Numbered from the stretch's first letter, positions 11,563-23,904 are shown. The stretch: 64,000 nucleotides of DNA from Uloborus plumipes (GCA_038373865.1 JAXGGA010005835.1:1-64000); one strand, 5' to 3'. Made by a program: numbers and translations. Notes: a model not told the origin generated them from the sequence alone.

Positions 11563-13035
11563 GCCTTACGTGTGTGACTTTTTGACACCATTTCTTTGAA
11601 AATAACAATAAAAACCAGGACGATATTTTTTTATATATTTCTTAGTGGTTGCTATTGGAGTAACAGAAGATATGCAAAAGTTGTAATGCGGCGTTATTTT
11701 TTTCATAGGACAATTTTGAATTTTTTCATAAAATTTTAAATACAGCCTTACGTGTGTGACTCGGAAAATCTGAAAATAAGCTATACCTCAGATTATTTTG
11801 TAATTTCCTGTGAAGTTTTAAATGATAAATGAACGGTGTTTTTTGTGCATGTGTCTAAGCATACTAAATAAGTATTCCACATATATTTTTTTTCTAAACT
11901 TCATAGAGTAGCAATAAAAAAATTTTAATTTGCCTTACGTGTGTGACACTAGAGCCTTACGTGTGTGACCGCGTGCAGCATGTCTTCATTTTAAAGTCAA
12001 TTCAACTTCCACAACTGATAATTATAGCTATCAGCATTATATATGTGTCTGTCTCTACCCCCTTCCCCCGCCCCCCTCTCTTCTAACATTTTTTAAGTGA
12101 GCAGTCCGATTTGAACAAACTTTTTTTTGTTCGAAAGATCTCGGCGAGGAGACCTCATTCTCATATTTGACTTTAAGATTTGAACAATTTTTCGTTCAAC
12201 TTTGAACCGTTCAAACAACCTGTCCCCCGTTAACAACTTTTGAGTAAACAGTCCGATTTGAACATTTTATTCTTTTTTTTTTGGTTCTAATAATCTCGGC
12301 AAGGAAAAATAATTCTCACATTTAATATTTTGGTTTGAGCACTTTTTTGTTCAACTTTGAACCGCTCAAACAACTGGTCCCCCGCTAATTACTTTTGAGT
12401 TAAACAGTCCGATTTGAACCAACTTTTTTGTTAGAAAGATCTCGGCGAAGACAATTCATTCTCATGTTTCACTTTTCGAATTGCCCCCCCCCCCCCCCAC
12501 GTACCCATTATCTTTCGGATGAATATTTTACCAAATTTGAAATTTGAAATTGGCAAACGGCGAAAGTAGGCTCTTTCAGTTCCGGACGGAACCACTTGTT
12601 TAATATTTGATTTTTTGCCCTAAGCGAAAGATCTGATTTTGTTGGAAAACGCCGCTAGTAAATACGAAAAAAACAATTCTTACTTTTTTTTTCTTTGTGA
12701 TTCTTTTTGTTATTATTATTTTTAACACCCTTTAATCTTGATTTCAGGGCCAATAATCAATATTTTTAGTTGAATTGTGTAAAGTACTCCGCCCCCCCCT
12801 CCCTTACATTTAAATGAAAAGACCTGACTCTTAATGTAAACCATTCAAAAGCCTTACGTGTATGAAAGGTTTTAAAGAGCCCTTGTTAAAACGTTTCCTA
12901 CCGAAATGGATGAAGATGTAAGTCAGGTTACAGGTGTTATGTATCAAGTCAATTTATGACATGAGATAGTTTTCTTTTAGTCCCCTAATTAGACCTTGGG
13001 GGAAACTTTTCTTTCTTTTGCCTTACGTGTGTGAC
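11563..13035 (+). repeat. Six dispersed copies of GCCTTACGTGTGTGAC
   Basis: The 16-mer is exact at 11563-11578, 11745-11760, 11932-11947, 11954-11969 and 13020-13035, with a variant at 12851-12866 (GTATGAA ending). All are on the plus strand. Spacing is irregular, from 22 to 882 bp, so this is not a tandem array. The layout resembles other elements here that repeat a private word internally. I could not find terminal inverted repeats around this cluster, so its outer limits are unknown. Confidence 0.75.
12101..12480 (+). repeat. Degenerate ~150-bp tandem repeat, 2.5 units
   Basis: CAGTCCGATTTGAAC recurs at 12102, 12249 and 12405 (147 and 156 bp apart). Each is followed by a T-rich stretch and ATCTCGGCGAGGA-type sequence, and full units end with ACTTTGAACCG and a CCCCCG run. 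Related sequence lies at 32455-32590, so the unit is dispersed as well as tandem. Confidence 0.8.
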
Positions 13036-13810
13036 CAAAACAAAGTAACCTGAATATTTTGAGGGGTTAAAAACTTATAAAACACTTTGTTACAAAAAAT
13101 ATGAGATATAATCATACTAAAGGATCTGCGTCCATGACATTTGATAGTTTTTCCAAAAAAAATTCTTTTACATTTTTTTCACTAACAATGCATTTTTTTT
13201 TTTTTTTTTTTTTTTGAATTTGTCTCAATGTTATTAAACAAGGCTAAAATATGAGAAAAGAAAAATTTAATCTTAAAATTGATGCTGGAATCGAAACGAG
13301 TAGATATTTTTTTGTCAAAAAATAAGGTTTGTTTTTGTACTATGGGGGGAAAATGATGTGTTAGGACCACTTTTCGTGGAATTGCCCAAATTTAGCTTGT
13401 GTGTTTGTTTTTTATGAATTTTAATTATTGGTAAAAGCAAGATGATGATTGAAATTTTGATCGGTGCTTATAAATTTTTTTCAAAGATACTTTAGAAGAG
13501 AAAAAAAGATTACGTATTTAATATCTAAAAAATTAAAACACTGTAACACTTTAAAAGTTGCAGGCTTAAAATGAACTTTTATAACAAATAGTATTTCAAA
13601 ATAAAGCCTAAAGATAGCCCGAGAAAGAAAGCCTCGGCAGATCGCAAGAACTACGAACATATTTAGAATGATGTGTGAACTGTTATTCATTTTTTAGCTA
13701 AAAAAAAGAACTAAGACTATTTATTAATGGAGTTTCAAGCTATCAAATACAAACAATCATTGATACATTTGGGCATATTTAATAACTTAAAAGCCTAAAT
13801 GTAACTTTAA
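13036..13810. other. AT-rich intergenic DNA with poly-T
   Basis: A poly-T run at about 13192-13216. Nothing else recognised. Confidence 0.4.
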
Positions 13811-13812
13811 TA

Positions 13813-14216
13813 CAGTAGAGAACCAATTATCCGGGATGTTTGGGACCACAGCTATCCCAGATAACTTAATTTCCCGATTTTCTGGATCGCTACGAAGCGA
13901 TATTTGCCTATTGTTTATAAAACCCAAGTTACTATAACAAATAAAAACATCTTAAAATCTGAAGAGAAAACAATCCAGAAGTGCTTATAGATATTACAGT
14001 ATTAAAAGTTTCTAAGCTATCTGCCACTTATATGGTATTTATGAAGAAACTGTTCATATTCATTTAGGTATTTCAAAAGAAAAACAAAAAAAAAGCTCTT
14101 CATTTTTTAGAAATTGCCGAAAATGCGTATTTTAAAAAGTGGCGGAAAAATCGAAAAAATATTGCCGGTTTTCTGGTTTCCGGTATTGTGGTTCCCGGAT
14201 AAAAGGTTCTGTACTG
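13813..14216. mobile_element. 404-bp Tigger/pogo-like MITE
   Basis: Ends CAGTAGAGAACC (from 13813) and the inverse GGTTCTGTACTG (to 14216), followed inward by ATTATCCGGGA and its inverse TCCCGGATAA. TA borders both sides (13811-13812 and 14217-14218). CAGTA-starting ends with TA duplication are typical of pogo/Tigger-type elements. No transposase is present. Confidence 0.85.
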
Positions 14217-14218
14217 TA

Positions 14219-15392
14219 CCACAGAATTTTATCCAAATGATTTTAGCATTTCTATTTGTAGATTACAAAGCACAATATCAAAATCTCTGGCATTTTGAAA
14301 CACGTATTAAATTTTATTTCCATAGCTCAGAATAAAGCACAACTGTAAGGAGCTGACGGAAAGGTTTTCTGAGTAAAAATACATTTCTGAAAAGTAAATG
14401 CTCTTTCATTTTCAGGAATAGTTTCACATTAGCAAAGCTTGTGTGTGTAGCTGAAAGTCAAGCTGAATTTCAGTTTGTTAAATTACCGCATCGAAATATA
14501 TCCTAATATTAAGCTCGGATGTCTTTGATGATACCTAATGGAGTGTGGGCACAGATCTGAATTGCTGCAAGAAATTAAAATACTTCTGAATGAGGTAGTA
14601 CAAAAGATTTATTTAGGAATCCACTGCTGCGGTTTTAAATCTATATTAGACCGAAATATTAAAAATACATTTTAACTGGCAGTAAAACATTTAGAGCGAA
14701 TTTAAGTACTAGAAACACATTACATCACATCCGCTGAAAAAATAAATGAATACATAGAATTAAATGAGTTACTATGATGATAATGCAAATGTCATCTAAT
14801 TCTCTATCTGAGTTTAAGTAAAATGAACTTGGATTTAAAATCTTTGATAGTGTGCATTTAACAGAGACCATGGCTATTAAAGAAAATGTAATTCTTCATG
14901 ATGGTCCACAGAAGATATTTATTATTACAAAAGTGACGACTTGCAAATGTAGAACTGAATACAAATCATGCAAAGCCGTTAAAAAGACAAGTTATTATAT
15001 TATTAAAATTAACTATTTTTTAATTGTGTGGGTAGTTTTTTTTTCTAAAGCGCATTGAGTTTTTCTTTTTTTGGCAGTCGGTAAAGTTATGGTAATACGT
15101 CACCAATATGAAAAAAATGTTTGGAGATAAAAACAAACATAACTACGAGTAACAGTTAATAAAACTAAGAAATGAAATTTAACGTTGTATTTAAGCAAGT
15201 ATAGAATTACCAATAATAGATTTTTGGAATTTTAAAAGCTTTACAACCGCCGAGAAAAAGGAAAAAATACAGTACAGTAAATATAAGTTAAAGTGGATAG
15301 TAAATTTCATCGTCAAGGGGTTTTTATGGGTTTGCGTTATCGACAAGTTCTTATAAATAATGTATTTGTAGCTATGACTACAGATTGCATGA
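14219..15392. other. AT-rich intergenic DNA
   Basis: Nothing recognised. The open frame at 14852-15058 lacks any motif. Confidence 0.4.
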
Positions 15393-15615
15393 CATTGCAA
15401 AAAATAAAATGTTGCTTTTACAGTATGATACAGCTAATTTTACAGTAATAAACTGTAAAATTGCTAGTTTCATAGTAAAAAATTGTAAAATTACCAATTT
15501 GACAGTAATAAACTTAAATTGCTAGTTTGCAGTATATTACGATGCATTTTAGTTTAAACTAAAGCCTCGGTTTCCAGTATTATACTGTAACCACAATAGT
15601 TTATTTTTTGCAGTG
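15393..15615. mobile_element. Short MITE with CATTGCAAAAAATAAA ends
   Basis: Left end CATTGCAAAAAATAAA (15393) and right end TTATTTTTTGCAGTG (to 15615) are inverted copies. The interior repeats TTACAGTAATAAACTGTAAAATTGCTA-like units three times (each quoted block degenerate). The same internal style occurs at 22694-23208, so both belong to one family. No clear target duplication. Confidence 0.6.
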
Positions 15616-16032
15616 CACTTATGTAATTCTCATGTCGCAGTGTACTGCATACAGCAGTTAGCCATAAGGAGTATGACTGCATTAAAATGACCATTGTTTT
15701 TATTTCATATTTTTAAATTATAGGTTTTCAGCACTCTAAATACGTTTAATTTTTGCTTCTACGATAATTTGAAGCCAAGTTACGGTTAATTAAGTACACT
15801 GGAATTGATATCGTAAGAACCGAAACTTGAACAAAGACTTAAAAAGCAAAAAGTTTTTTAAAAAATAAACAATTGACACGTATTGTCAACGAATGTTAAA
15901 ACTAATTTAAAATGTTAAAACTATTTGCATCGAAAATTTTTGCCTAAAAATTGTATAAAACTGTTTCATTTCGAGAAGTCGAAATGCGTTTTCTGAAAAC
16001 CAATTTTCGAGACTTTCATGCACAACAAACCA
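15616..16032. other. Intergenic DNA
   Basis: No recognisable feature. Confidence 0.4.
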
Positions 16033-16304
16033 TAGGGTAAGTTGGGGGGAGATGCCGCATTGGGGAAGATGTCTTATCATGTGTTTCACTCTCCCACAAG
16101 AATCAACAAAAAAGCTAACCAGTCAGTTGGAATGAAGGAGCATGCACATCAAGAGTATGAATAAATTGGTTTTGACTTACCACTGGTTTAAGATGTGTTT
16201 TTGTAGTGTTCTGTCATTTTTACAGGCCCGTCATTTAGGGGGGCAGGGGTAGTAATTGCCCCCCTAAATGACGGGGACCTTACTTTAAGAAATCAATGTA
16301 TTTA

Positions 16305-17596
16305 CCGTAAAATGGGGTGTATAGGAACAGCGGGGTCAATCGGAACAAAACTTCCCGACCGTACAAAGAAATTCTTCATAAATAAACTATAAGGTATTTT
16401 TCGCCATGAATTTTTTTTTAGTAAGGTAAGATCATAGGAAGTAGGAAAAAATTACTTTTTTCAATATGGCAACGCTATTGGTTTCTAAGGAGGGCTGCAC
16501 GTGGAATGATAGAAAACATCACATTTCCATAGACTGCAAAACTTCATATGCAAGAACAAACCTTCTTATATTTTAAAACTAAGAGTGGTATGTTTCAATT
16601 TTCATGTTTCTGAACAACAGAATACTGTATTACAATTTACATTTTTTAATAAATTGTGTCATAGAAATGAAGAATTTTGAAAAATGCTATAGAAAAAAAA
16701 TGTGCGGGGTGAATCGGAACACTTAGTTGTGTTGTTCCAATTCAAACTTATTTGAAGGAAAATGTTTGAAAAATCAAGATTCTAACCCCAATTCTTCTAA
16801 TTAAGACAAGGACAAGGATCTATTACTGTTTATACCTTCTCGTGAGCAACTAGATCTTAGAATAACAAACAGTTGCAGATTTCAAAAGATTTTTTCTCCA
16901 GGAGACTTCTTTTTACTTAAAATACGAGGGGGAAAGTCACATAGACTTTATGTAGTAAAAATCCAGCACACAGACAGTGATGAATAAGCGGAAAAATCTT
17001 TCAGGACAATCCCCGAAACCCATAGATTTCAAGAAACTAAAGAAAAGGCAGAGTTCATCCCAGGAGGTGTTATGAAAAAACTTAAGCCAAGTCACTATTG
17101 CTAGTTTTAAGGACAAGTACATATTTGTGGACGACATGAGTAACTTTCATTCATGTTAAATCTTTGTATTTCAATTCAAAAGCATTTCTTAAAATTACTT
17201 TTCATTTTTCATAAGTTCAAAATTATTTTGAATTTTGACAAATTATACACGTTTACTGGTATTGAAATTATGCATTTATTTGACAGTAATTATCTGTTCT
17301 TATTCTCCCCCATCAATATTACTCATGTTTGTGAGACCTATTACAGGTTAAATTGAAAAAAATAAAAATTCTAACATGTTTTCCGATCGACCCCTATCAG
17401 CGGGGTGATTCGGAACACCCATAATTCCCTATATATTTTAATAATAATTGTTCAAAATGCTTTGTCTTCGCTTGGAATATCAAAAGTAAAGCAAGACCGA
17501 AGTTTTTACCCAAAAAACCAAATTTAAAAAAAAATCTTTTAACTGCTTTTTTTATAATCAAAGCTGAAAAGTGTTCCGATTCACCCCATTTTAAGG
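16305..17596. mobile_element. TA-flanked pogo-like element with GCGGGGTGAATCGGAACA words (innermost)
   Basis: Ends CCGTAAAATGGGGTG and the inverse CACCCCATTTTAAGG. TA borders both (16303-16304 and 17597-17598). It splits the hAT-type MITE exactly, so the empty site can be read from the 6.2 kb copy. The word GCGGGGTGAATCGGAACA recurs at 16330-16347, 16704-16721 and 17400-17417, and inverted at 17375-17393 and 17572-17588. A transposase C-terminal remnant lies inside. Confidence 0.85.
16890..17100 (+). pseudogene. C-terminal transposase remnant inside the innermost element
   Basis: The plus strand near 16900-16990 reads, in one frame, GDFFLLK, then after a frame change GKSHRLYVVKIQHTDSDE, a stop, and EKSFRT. 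A short beta-rich tail of the type D(F/V)xLxKxxGKxxxxYYVGxI followed by acidic residues closes many pogo-like transposases, and I read this as that tail. The rest of the gene (helix-turn-helix and DDE domain) is not recognisable in the 1.3 kb element. The match rests on about 30 residues, so the family call is tentative. The frame is not functional. Confidence 0.4.
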
Positions 17597-18162
17597 TACA
17601 TATAAGTGGGCGTAGTTCTTGTTGTTTTCTGGTGAAATTGTATTGGGTTTTTACACTTTGCCCCCCTGGAAAAACTTGAAATGACGTCCCTGCATTTTTA
17701 CCACTCTGATGAGTACCTGAATTAGTGTTAAATGCCTTCGGCTAAGACGCCGCATTTTCTTTGGGGAAAGATGTCGTAGCTTTTGACACGACCTAGAGAA
17801 AACAATTTTCTATCTCAAAACATAGATCTAGACATGGACATCGGACCGCCGAAAAAACTGATTCGCTAAAATACATTGCATGCAGTAGTTGGAGCAAAAA
17901 ACTCAAATACGGCATCTTCCCTACGGTGCCTAATTGCCCTAACGGCATCTTTCCAACGGTATGGGGAAGATGCCGAAATGGAAGGGCATTGTAATCATTA
18001 ATTTTCGGCGGTAAAAATATGTTCTTCAAAGTGAAAAACATTCGTTTACCAATCACAAAAGTCCATATTTTGTGGATAAAATAGATTTTTAAAAATAAAA
18101 CCAATGCGCTATTTTATATAAATTAACGTTGAAATCTACGGCGTCTTCCCCAATCTACCTTA

Positions 18163-21100
18163 TAACATGAAAAGTTTTATGTAAAGTTTTATGTAAATAT
18201 TTAAAGTATATTACCAATCACCCTTATTTTTTCAGAAAATATTTTACACCCTCATTTTAAATACTATAATCTAACTTCAGTATTTAAAGTTTTTACTGGA
18301 ATTTATCAGGAAAATTTTATTTTCCGTGGGAATTCTGCGAATTTTAATAAAATTGGCATAGTTTTTTCAGTTTTGCGACTATTATGTAACTTTCAGAACA
18401 CAGTTAAATAACGTAATAACTCACATTACAAAAATTTTTAAATATATTGACTTAAAATTAGTATAGAAAATTTGGCTCGAATAATAAATTAGCCTATTTT
18501 TGCTTAAAATTTTCAATTTCTAAAAAAAATCATATTTTCGCTTTTTTTTTTCTGAAAAAAAAATTCTCTAAACGTAGGCTGATTCCTTAAATATAATAAC
18601 AGTTTATAAGACAGAAATTAGTTACAGAAACAATGCATTTTTTCAAATATTTTCTACATACATTGTAATATTTGAGTATAAAGAATAAATAAGAAATACA
18701 AAAATACATAAAATTGTTACTCGAAGGGCTGATAAATTTTAAAACCAATAATGTTGAAATTCTTGAATTTCCTAGTTATAAAATTTTCACATCACAAAAT
18801 GATTTTTCAAGAATGCTTTGACTTTTTTTTAATTTCTTAATAGTTTTGAGCTCTTCAAAAACAAAGAAACAAAATCCTTAACTTAAATATACGCATGAAT
18901 GAGAACATTAAAAATATTAATTAAAATTATGAACAGTTACAATTAGTTTCCAATATGATGAAATACATAAATTTAGTAACTAACTTTTACCACAATACCG
19001 AGATTAAATGGAATTAGTTATGCGCAGCAACGCCAGCAATAGAATGCTTTCAACTAAATAGGATTTCATGCAACTTAGTTGAATTTCGTCAACAATTCTC
19101 CTTCATATATGTGGTCCTCACTTTAATAATGCTTTGTTAGGCATATGCCAAACACAACAGCAAACGAAGTTTCGTATTTCTGGGGAGTCAATTATGGCAT
19201 AACATATAATGTCGAGTATTCGCAGCCTATTTAAGATAAACTGACTTTAATAACCGCTTTGTTAATTACCGCAGCCGTCTATAACAAGATCTGCTTAATT
19301 AGTTCATTTTGTAAGGAATGCAAGTAAGAATTTATAAATGAGCCTCTCACATTTAACTAGAGTGGAAATGTTTTTTTTTTCATTTTATTTTTAATCATGC
19401 AGTGCATATGTCATATTGTATTCGAAATTATGATGTCGGGATTTGAATCAAGTGCAGTCAGAAAACTACAGTGACAATTATTGCAGATTGGGACGTTGCA
19501 TATAAAAAGATAGCCCATGTCATTAATATTTGTCATGGAATATTTTTGATACATTTTATATGCATTCAGAAAGACAGAAATTTAATTTATTTTCAAATCA
19601 GGAAGAATAGAAAACACATTTTTCCTCAGTCTAACACACATTTAAGTTCATAAGAAGATGTTTCCATTTAACTTTTAAAGAAAAAAAAAGCTGTGAAGGA
19701 ATTTTTAGGACGAATGGTTATAATACTGTTTTCGTCTTTTTAGATTAACAACCGAATCCGATGCCATAGAATTGTTATTATTTTATCTAAATATTCAATC
19801 CATTTTCAGTTCAGAATCACTGCCCAAATGTCAATTGCATTGCGATTTGTCAATCATGGCATTCAAATCACTCAAAAGCAGCTGTTTTTGCCATTCATTG
19901 ATTTTTTGAAAGGGTTTAATGGGCTAACCAACATCCAACTGAACACAAAAAGTTTCAGTTTTACGGCCCAGCAGTTCTAAAGTTGCCCCGGGCTTATACA
20001 TTTAGAGTTGTGTTTCATATGTAGAAAGAATATTATTTGTTTTTTTAATTCAACAGTTAATTTTGAAAAAAAATTTCAGATATTTTTAACGGGGTAGTAA
20101 TTATGACTCATTTAACGTTTTAGCTTCTTTTTTTTATTATTATTTTTTTTATCATTACTTTTTACTTTCGCTGGACATTATGCTATTAACAACAGATTGT
20201 AAATACTATGGTAAGCAACTATTGTAAACATGTTTCGGTTTTTGAAAGAAAAAAAGCATTAGATTTAAACATGTTCTTACAACAATTAAAACATTAAGAA
20301 TTACGTCAATTTCATTATTATCAAAAATTTAGAGGAATAGTTTAAAATGAACTTCCTATTGCATGAATCTTAATTTAAGACAGTGCCAGAAACTTTTCCT
20401 TAACTTCGAAGCGTGTTATCAAAGCGTCTCTTGGTGTAAAATGCTTCGCCTCGGTAATTAAGATATTTTAACTTTTACTTCTTGTCTTAACTGAAATGCA
20501 TAGACTTTGTTAGACTGAAACAGATGTGAATAAAAGAGCTGGTATATTTTGAGAATGCATCTTCCTTTAGAAAGGATTATTTATCTTGCGATGGATTTAT
20601 GCAAGTTTTATGAATTTTAACATAAAAGGATAAGGTAGACTTGTTTGAATCCAATAATTTTACTTTCTGGATCTATAACCGGAAATGGATATCAAATTGA
20701 TATAAGGTTGAAAAGCTATATTTTGCCTATTTTCGATGTGATTTATCCAAAACATATTTTCCTGTTATATTTGACTATTTTTTTTCTTTTTAATTTTATT
20801 AATGAAATATTGCAAAACAATTTGAATTAAATGCACAAAAAAAAATTGTTTAACATATGTGAAAAAAATTGATTTTTTAAACTAACATTATTTCAGCATA
20901 TGTGTTTGAGGATTAATTAAATTACAGATTTTAAACAGTTTTTTTTTTACACAGAATAAAATAAAAGTTACGTTGTCATTAAAATGAGGTGACACAAAAT
21001 TTTTATACTTAACTTATTGGTTAAAACGAAATTTAAATGCTCTACAAGGTTTCATACTTTTTAACAATACACAATTGTTTAATCAACGAAAAGCTATGAC

Positions 21101-22338
21101 TAAACTAAAATTTATGTACATTAAAAATTGTTTCAAGACATAAAAAAATCACTTTTAGTGCAATAAAAATCCTTACAATCGTGAATATTTTACTTTTCTT
21201 GCTCAAAAAAAAGTAAACCAAATGCAAAATTTCAGAGAGTCTTCATACCAAACTGGTATTAGTATTGGAACAAGAAAATGTATTAAGAAAAAATGATTTA
21301 TTTTCCCTAAAAATCATTCAAAATTAAATGCACATTGTATTTACGGATTATTCTTCTCAAAATAAGAGAAAAAAAATTGTAGGCCAAATTTTCGAAAATG
21401 TCACAAATCCTACGAGCACAATAGAGCTTTATATCTTCTATAAAATATATTTTTTGCTTTTTTTAAGCTATTTTAAACAATTAAAAAACAGCGAAACTGA
21501 AATAAATAAATAAATATCTTTATACATGTTAAAATAGATTTAGTAAACGTGTGACATTTAGCGTGTTACTGTTTTTTTTTTTCGGTTTAAAGACTGCAAA
21601 TCATTTACTATTACTGAAAAAAATCATTTTTGTTTGCTTATTTATTTTGATTTGGACTTGAGTAACAAGTTCCCATGAAAAATGTATTTCATCTTTAACA
21701 AAAGATTATGAATCGTTTTCTTGTTAGCATTTATGAATGCTATTAAGTAGCACTACAGGTCCGTGATAAGTGCAAGAAAAACGCATCAAAAAAAGGAGTA
21801 CCGTCACTTTCAAAAAGAGCGGTTGTGCAATTTAGAAACAAGTAAAAATGTATAGTGACGCAGAAAACATTTTCATGTCGGTTGATTTTTATCAACCAAA
21901 ATAACAATGTTTTTGACCGTATATTAAGTTTTTTTTATCAAGTAAATCTTTCGTTTTTGCATTTACATTTTGCGTTACATACGTTACCATTCGTTAATGA
22001 TATAAGTTTAATTTTACGCATGGGCACTACACTTATTACCTATTTGATCATGATTAGGGCCCCCTTCCAGTTTCGTTAGCATTAAATACACACATGACAA
22101 TAAGTCTTAAGCTCATTCTTTTCACCTAGGGTCCCTAAAGAAAACAGGTCCGGCTACAGCTATTCCCCATGGTCACTCTATGAGGATGCTACAAATACCA
22201 GTAAAATGCAATTAAATAAATTGTGTGGCTTAACTAAAATTAATAAACAAAAAATGCATCTGTCAAGTGTGTTCCATATTTGAGTAATTATAAAGGAATA
22301 ATATCTGCTATTTAACTTTCTCACGGACATGCACGTAA
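18163..22338. other. AT-rich intergenic DNA, 4.2 kb
   Basis: No bounded repeat, RNA gene or convincing open frame seen. Short frames at 19471, 20645, 21328 and 21855 are rich in Ile, Phe, Lys and Asn, as expected from AT-rich sequence, and show no domain. Confidence 0.4.
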
Positions 22339-22515
22339 TATCACGGTCTGTTTAAATCCCCCTCATGACGGACTTGCACGCAAAAAAACTGCCAGTAAAA
22401 AATGGAACGGGAGTGGAGAGGGGAAGCGAATATGGAATTTCACTTGGGGTAGCTTTTTCCTGGCAGTTTTTTACGTGCAAGTCCGTCTTGAGGGGGATTT
22501 AAACAGACCGTGATA
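22339..22515. mobile_element. 177-bp MITE with 55-bp inverted ends
   Basis: Left arm 22339-22394 (TATCACGGTCTGTTTAAATC...) and right arm 22460-22515 are nearly perfect inverted copies, including GACGGACTTGCACG and AAAAACTGCCAG. The loop of about 65 bp is GC-richer. No target duplication is clear. The near-identity of the arms suggests a young element. Confidence 0.8.
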
Positions 22516-22693
22516 CAACGTACATGTCCAATCGTCCATGACAATTACAAGTTTGTTAAATGGGGGTTAAAGTACAAGTTTTTTTTGTATCAACCTGTAT
22601 TTCATAATTATATACGTGCAGAATAAATAGATCTAAAAAAATATGGCTAATTTAGAAAAGTATGATAGTCTGAAAAATCTATCATTTTCCTTT

Positions 22694-22712
22694 ACACTGC
22701 AAAACATAGGCT

Positions 22713-22760
<48 letters not shown>

Positions 22761-23208
22761 GTGTAATACTGGCAGCAGAGGTTCCAGTTTAAAACTGTAA
22801 ACTGCACAGTAATGAACTGTAAAATTATTTTACAGTTTATTACTGTGAAGCAGCAATTTTACAGTTTATTAGTGTAAAATTAGAAATTTTAGTTTATTAG
22901 TGTAAAATTAGAAATTTTAGTTTATTAGTGTAAAATTAGAAATTTTAGTTTATTAGTGTAAAATTAGAAATTTTAGTTTATTAGTGTAAATTAGAAATTT
23001 TAGTTTATTAGTGTAAAATTAGAAATTTTAGTTTATTAGTGTAAAATTAGAAATTTTAGTTTATTAGTGTAAAATTAGAAATTTTAGTTTATTAGTGTAA
23101 AATTAGCAATTTTACAGTTTATTAGTGTAAAAATAGCAACTTTCACAGTTTGTTACTATAAAGTTAGATGTATTATACTGCAAAAACAACATATTTTTTT
23201 TACAGTGT
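22694..23208. mobile_element. MITE expanded by an internal minisatellite
   Basis: Left end ACACTGCAAAA and right end TTTTTTACAGTGT are inverted. The interior has a poly-T run (22711-22757), then repeated TTACAGTTTATTACTGT-type units, then the 28-bp minisatellite. It is related in ends and interior to 15393-15615. No coding potential. Confidence 0.6.
22865..23147 (+). repeat. 28-bp minisatellite, about 10 units
   Basis: The unit TTTATTAGTGTAAAATTAGA plus AATTTTAG starts at 22865, 22893, 22921, 22949, 22977 (27 bp), 23004, 23032, 23060 and 23088, with a final variant at 23118. The first eight units are almost identical. The last two carry the CAATTTTACAG form seen in the surrounding MITE, so the array grew from a MITE segment. 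Confidence 0.95.
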
Positions 23209-23904
23209 CCCAAAAATTCCGGAACCTAATTTTATTCAGATTGCTCCGAATAAATCCGCACAATTTTACGTTCTTCTGAATTCCTCTGATATTTTCCCAA
23301 GTTTTCTCCTTAGTAGTCATCCCCATATTGCTTTTACCAACTAAAATAGATGCCTTTCAAATTTTACCAACAATGCTGCGATATGAAATGAATGCAATTC
23401 CTTCTGTGGCATTGTTGTTGACCAATAAAATGAAACGTCTTCGGTAAATATATTTGATATGTAATACCAAACAACACAAGTCTGCATATTACGGAATACA
23501 TGACAAGAAGCAGGATATATCTGACAACTCTTGTAATATCATACATAGTCTGTAGAATATTTATGGTATTGCTGTCATCCGAAGAGTTGTATGAATGAAC
23601 TCATGTGTTTATACACTCGAATTCACTGCTATTGGCTTCCTTAAATAGCTATTATTTTATAATATACGTAAAAGTTTTTGCAGGAATATTTTGAAAGAAA
23701 TATATAATGTTGAATGATCAGAAAGTGTATTTTTGAATTATCTTATGGAGTTTCTGATATGCTTCATAAGTAACCTAAAATAACTTTTCACTGTTTGCAA
23801 CATGTGCTTCGATACCTTAAGCAAGTTAAACTTTTGTTTTAGAACTAGAACAGACAGAGAAATGTGCATAGTTAAGTATATCACCTGCTTTATACATCTT
23901 AAAT
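23209..23904. other. Intergenic DNA
   Basis: Nothing recognised. Confidence 0.4.

Larger units (their letters stand above)
16223..17692. mobile_element. hAT-type MITE, copy 2, interrupted
   Basis: Begins CAGGCCCGTCATTTAGGGG and ends GAAATGACGTCCCTG, the same family as 6208-6370. The 8-bp target duplication CATTTTTA is perfect (16215-16222 and 17693-17700). At 16305-17596 it is split by another element. Joined, it would be about 176 bp, near copy 1. The first 50 bp also contain a self-inverted CCCGTCATTTAGGGGGG stem. Confidence 0.9.
16035..18160. mobile_element. TA-flanked element with GGGGAAGATGCCG words (outermost of three nested)
   Basis: Left end GGGTAAGTTGGGGGGAGATG and right end, inverted, AGGTAGATTGGGGAAGACGC. 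TA borders both (16033-16034 and 18161-18162). The word GGGGAAGATG(C/T)C recurs at 16046-16059, 16062-16073, 17763-17776 and 17963-17975, and inverted at 17910-17922, 17943-17955 and 18139-18152. Two other elements sit inside it. With those removed it is about 650 bp. A frame on the minus strand (17793-18104) spans the word cluster and shows no motif. Confidence 0.75.

Noticed and set aside
12101..12480. CRISPR-like array or satellite
   Set aside because: Units are degenerate, ~150 bp and only 2.5 in number. It is a dispersed eukaryotic repeat, with no spacer structure.
17793..18104. 103-codon minus-strand frame
   Set aside because: It covers the reiterated GGGGAAGATG words (giving repeated VGKMP residues), so it is explained by the element's non-coding repeats.
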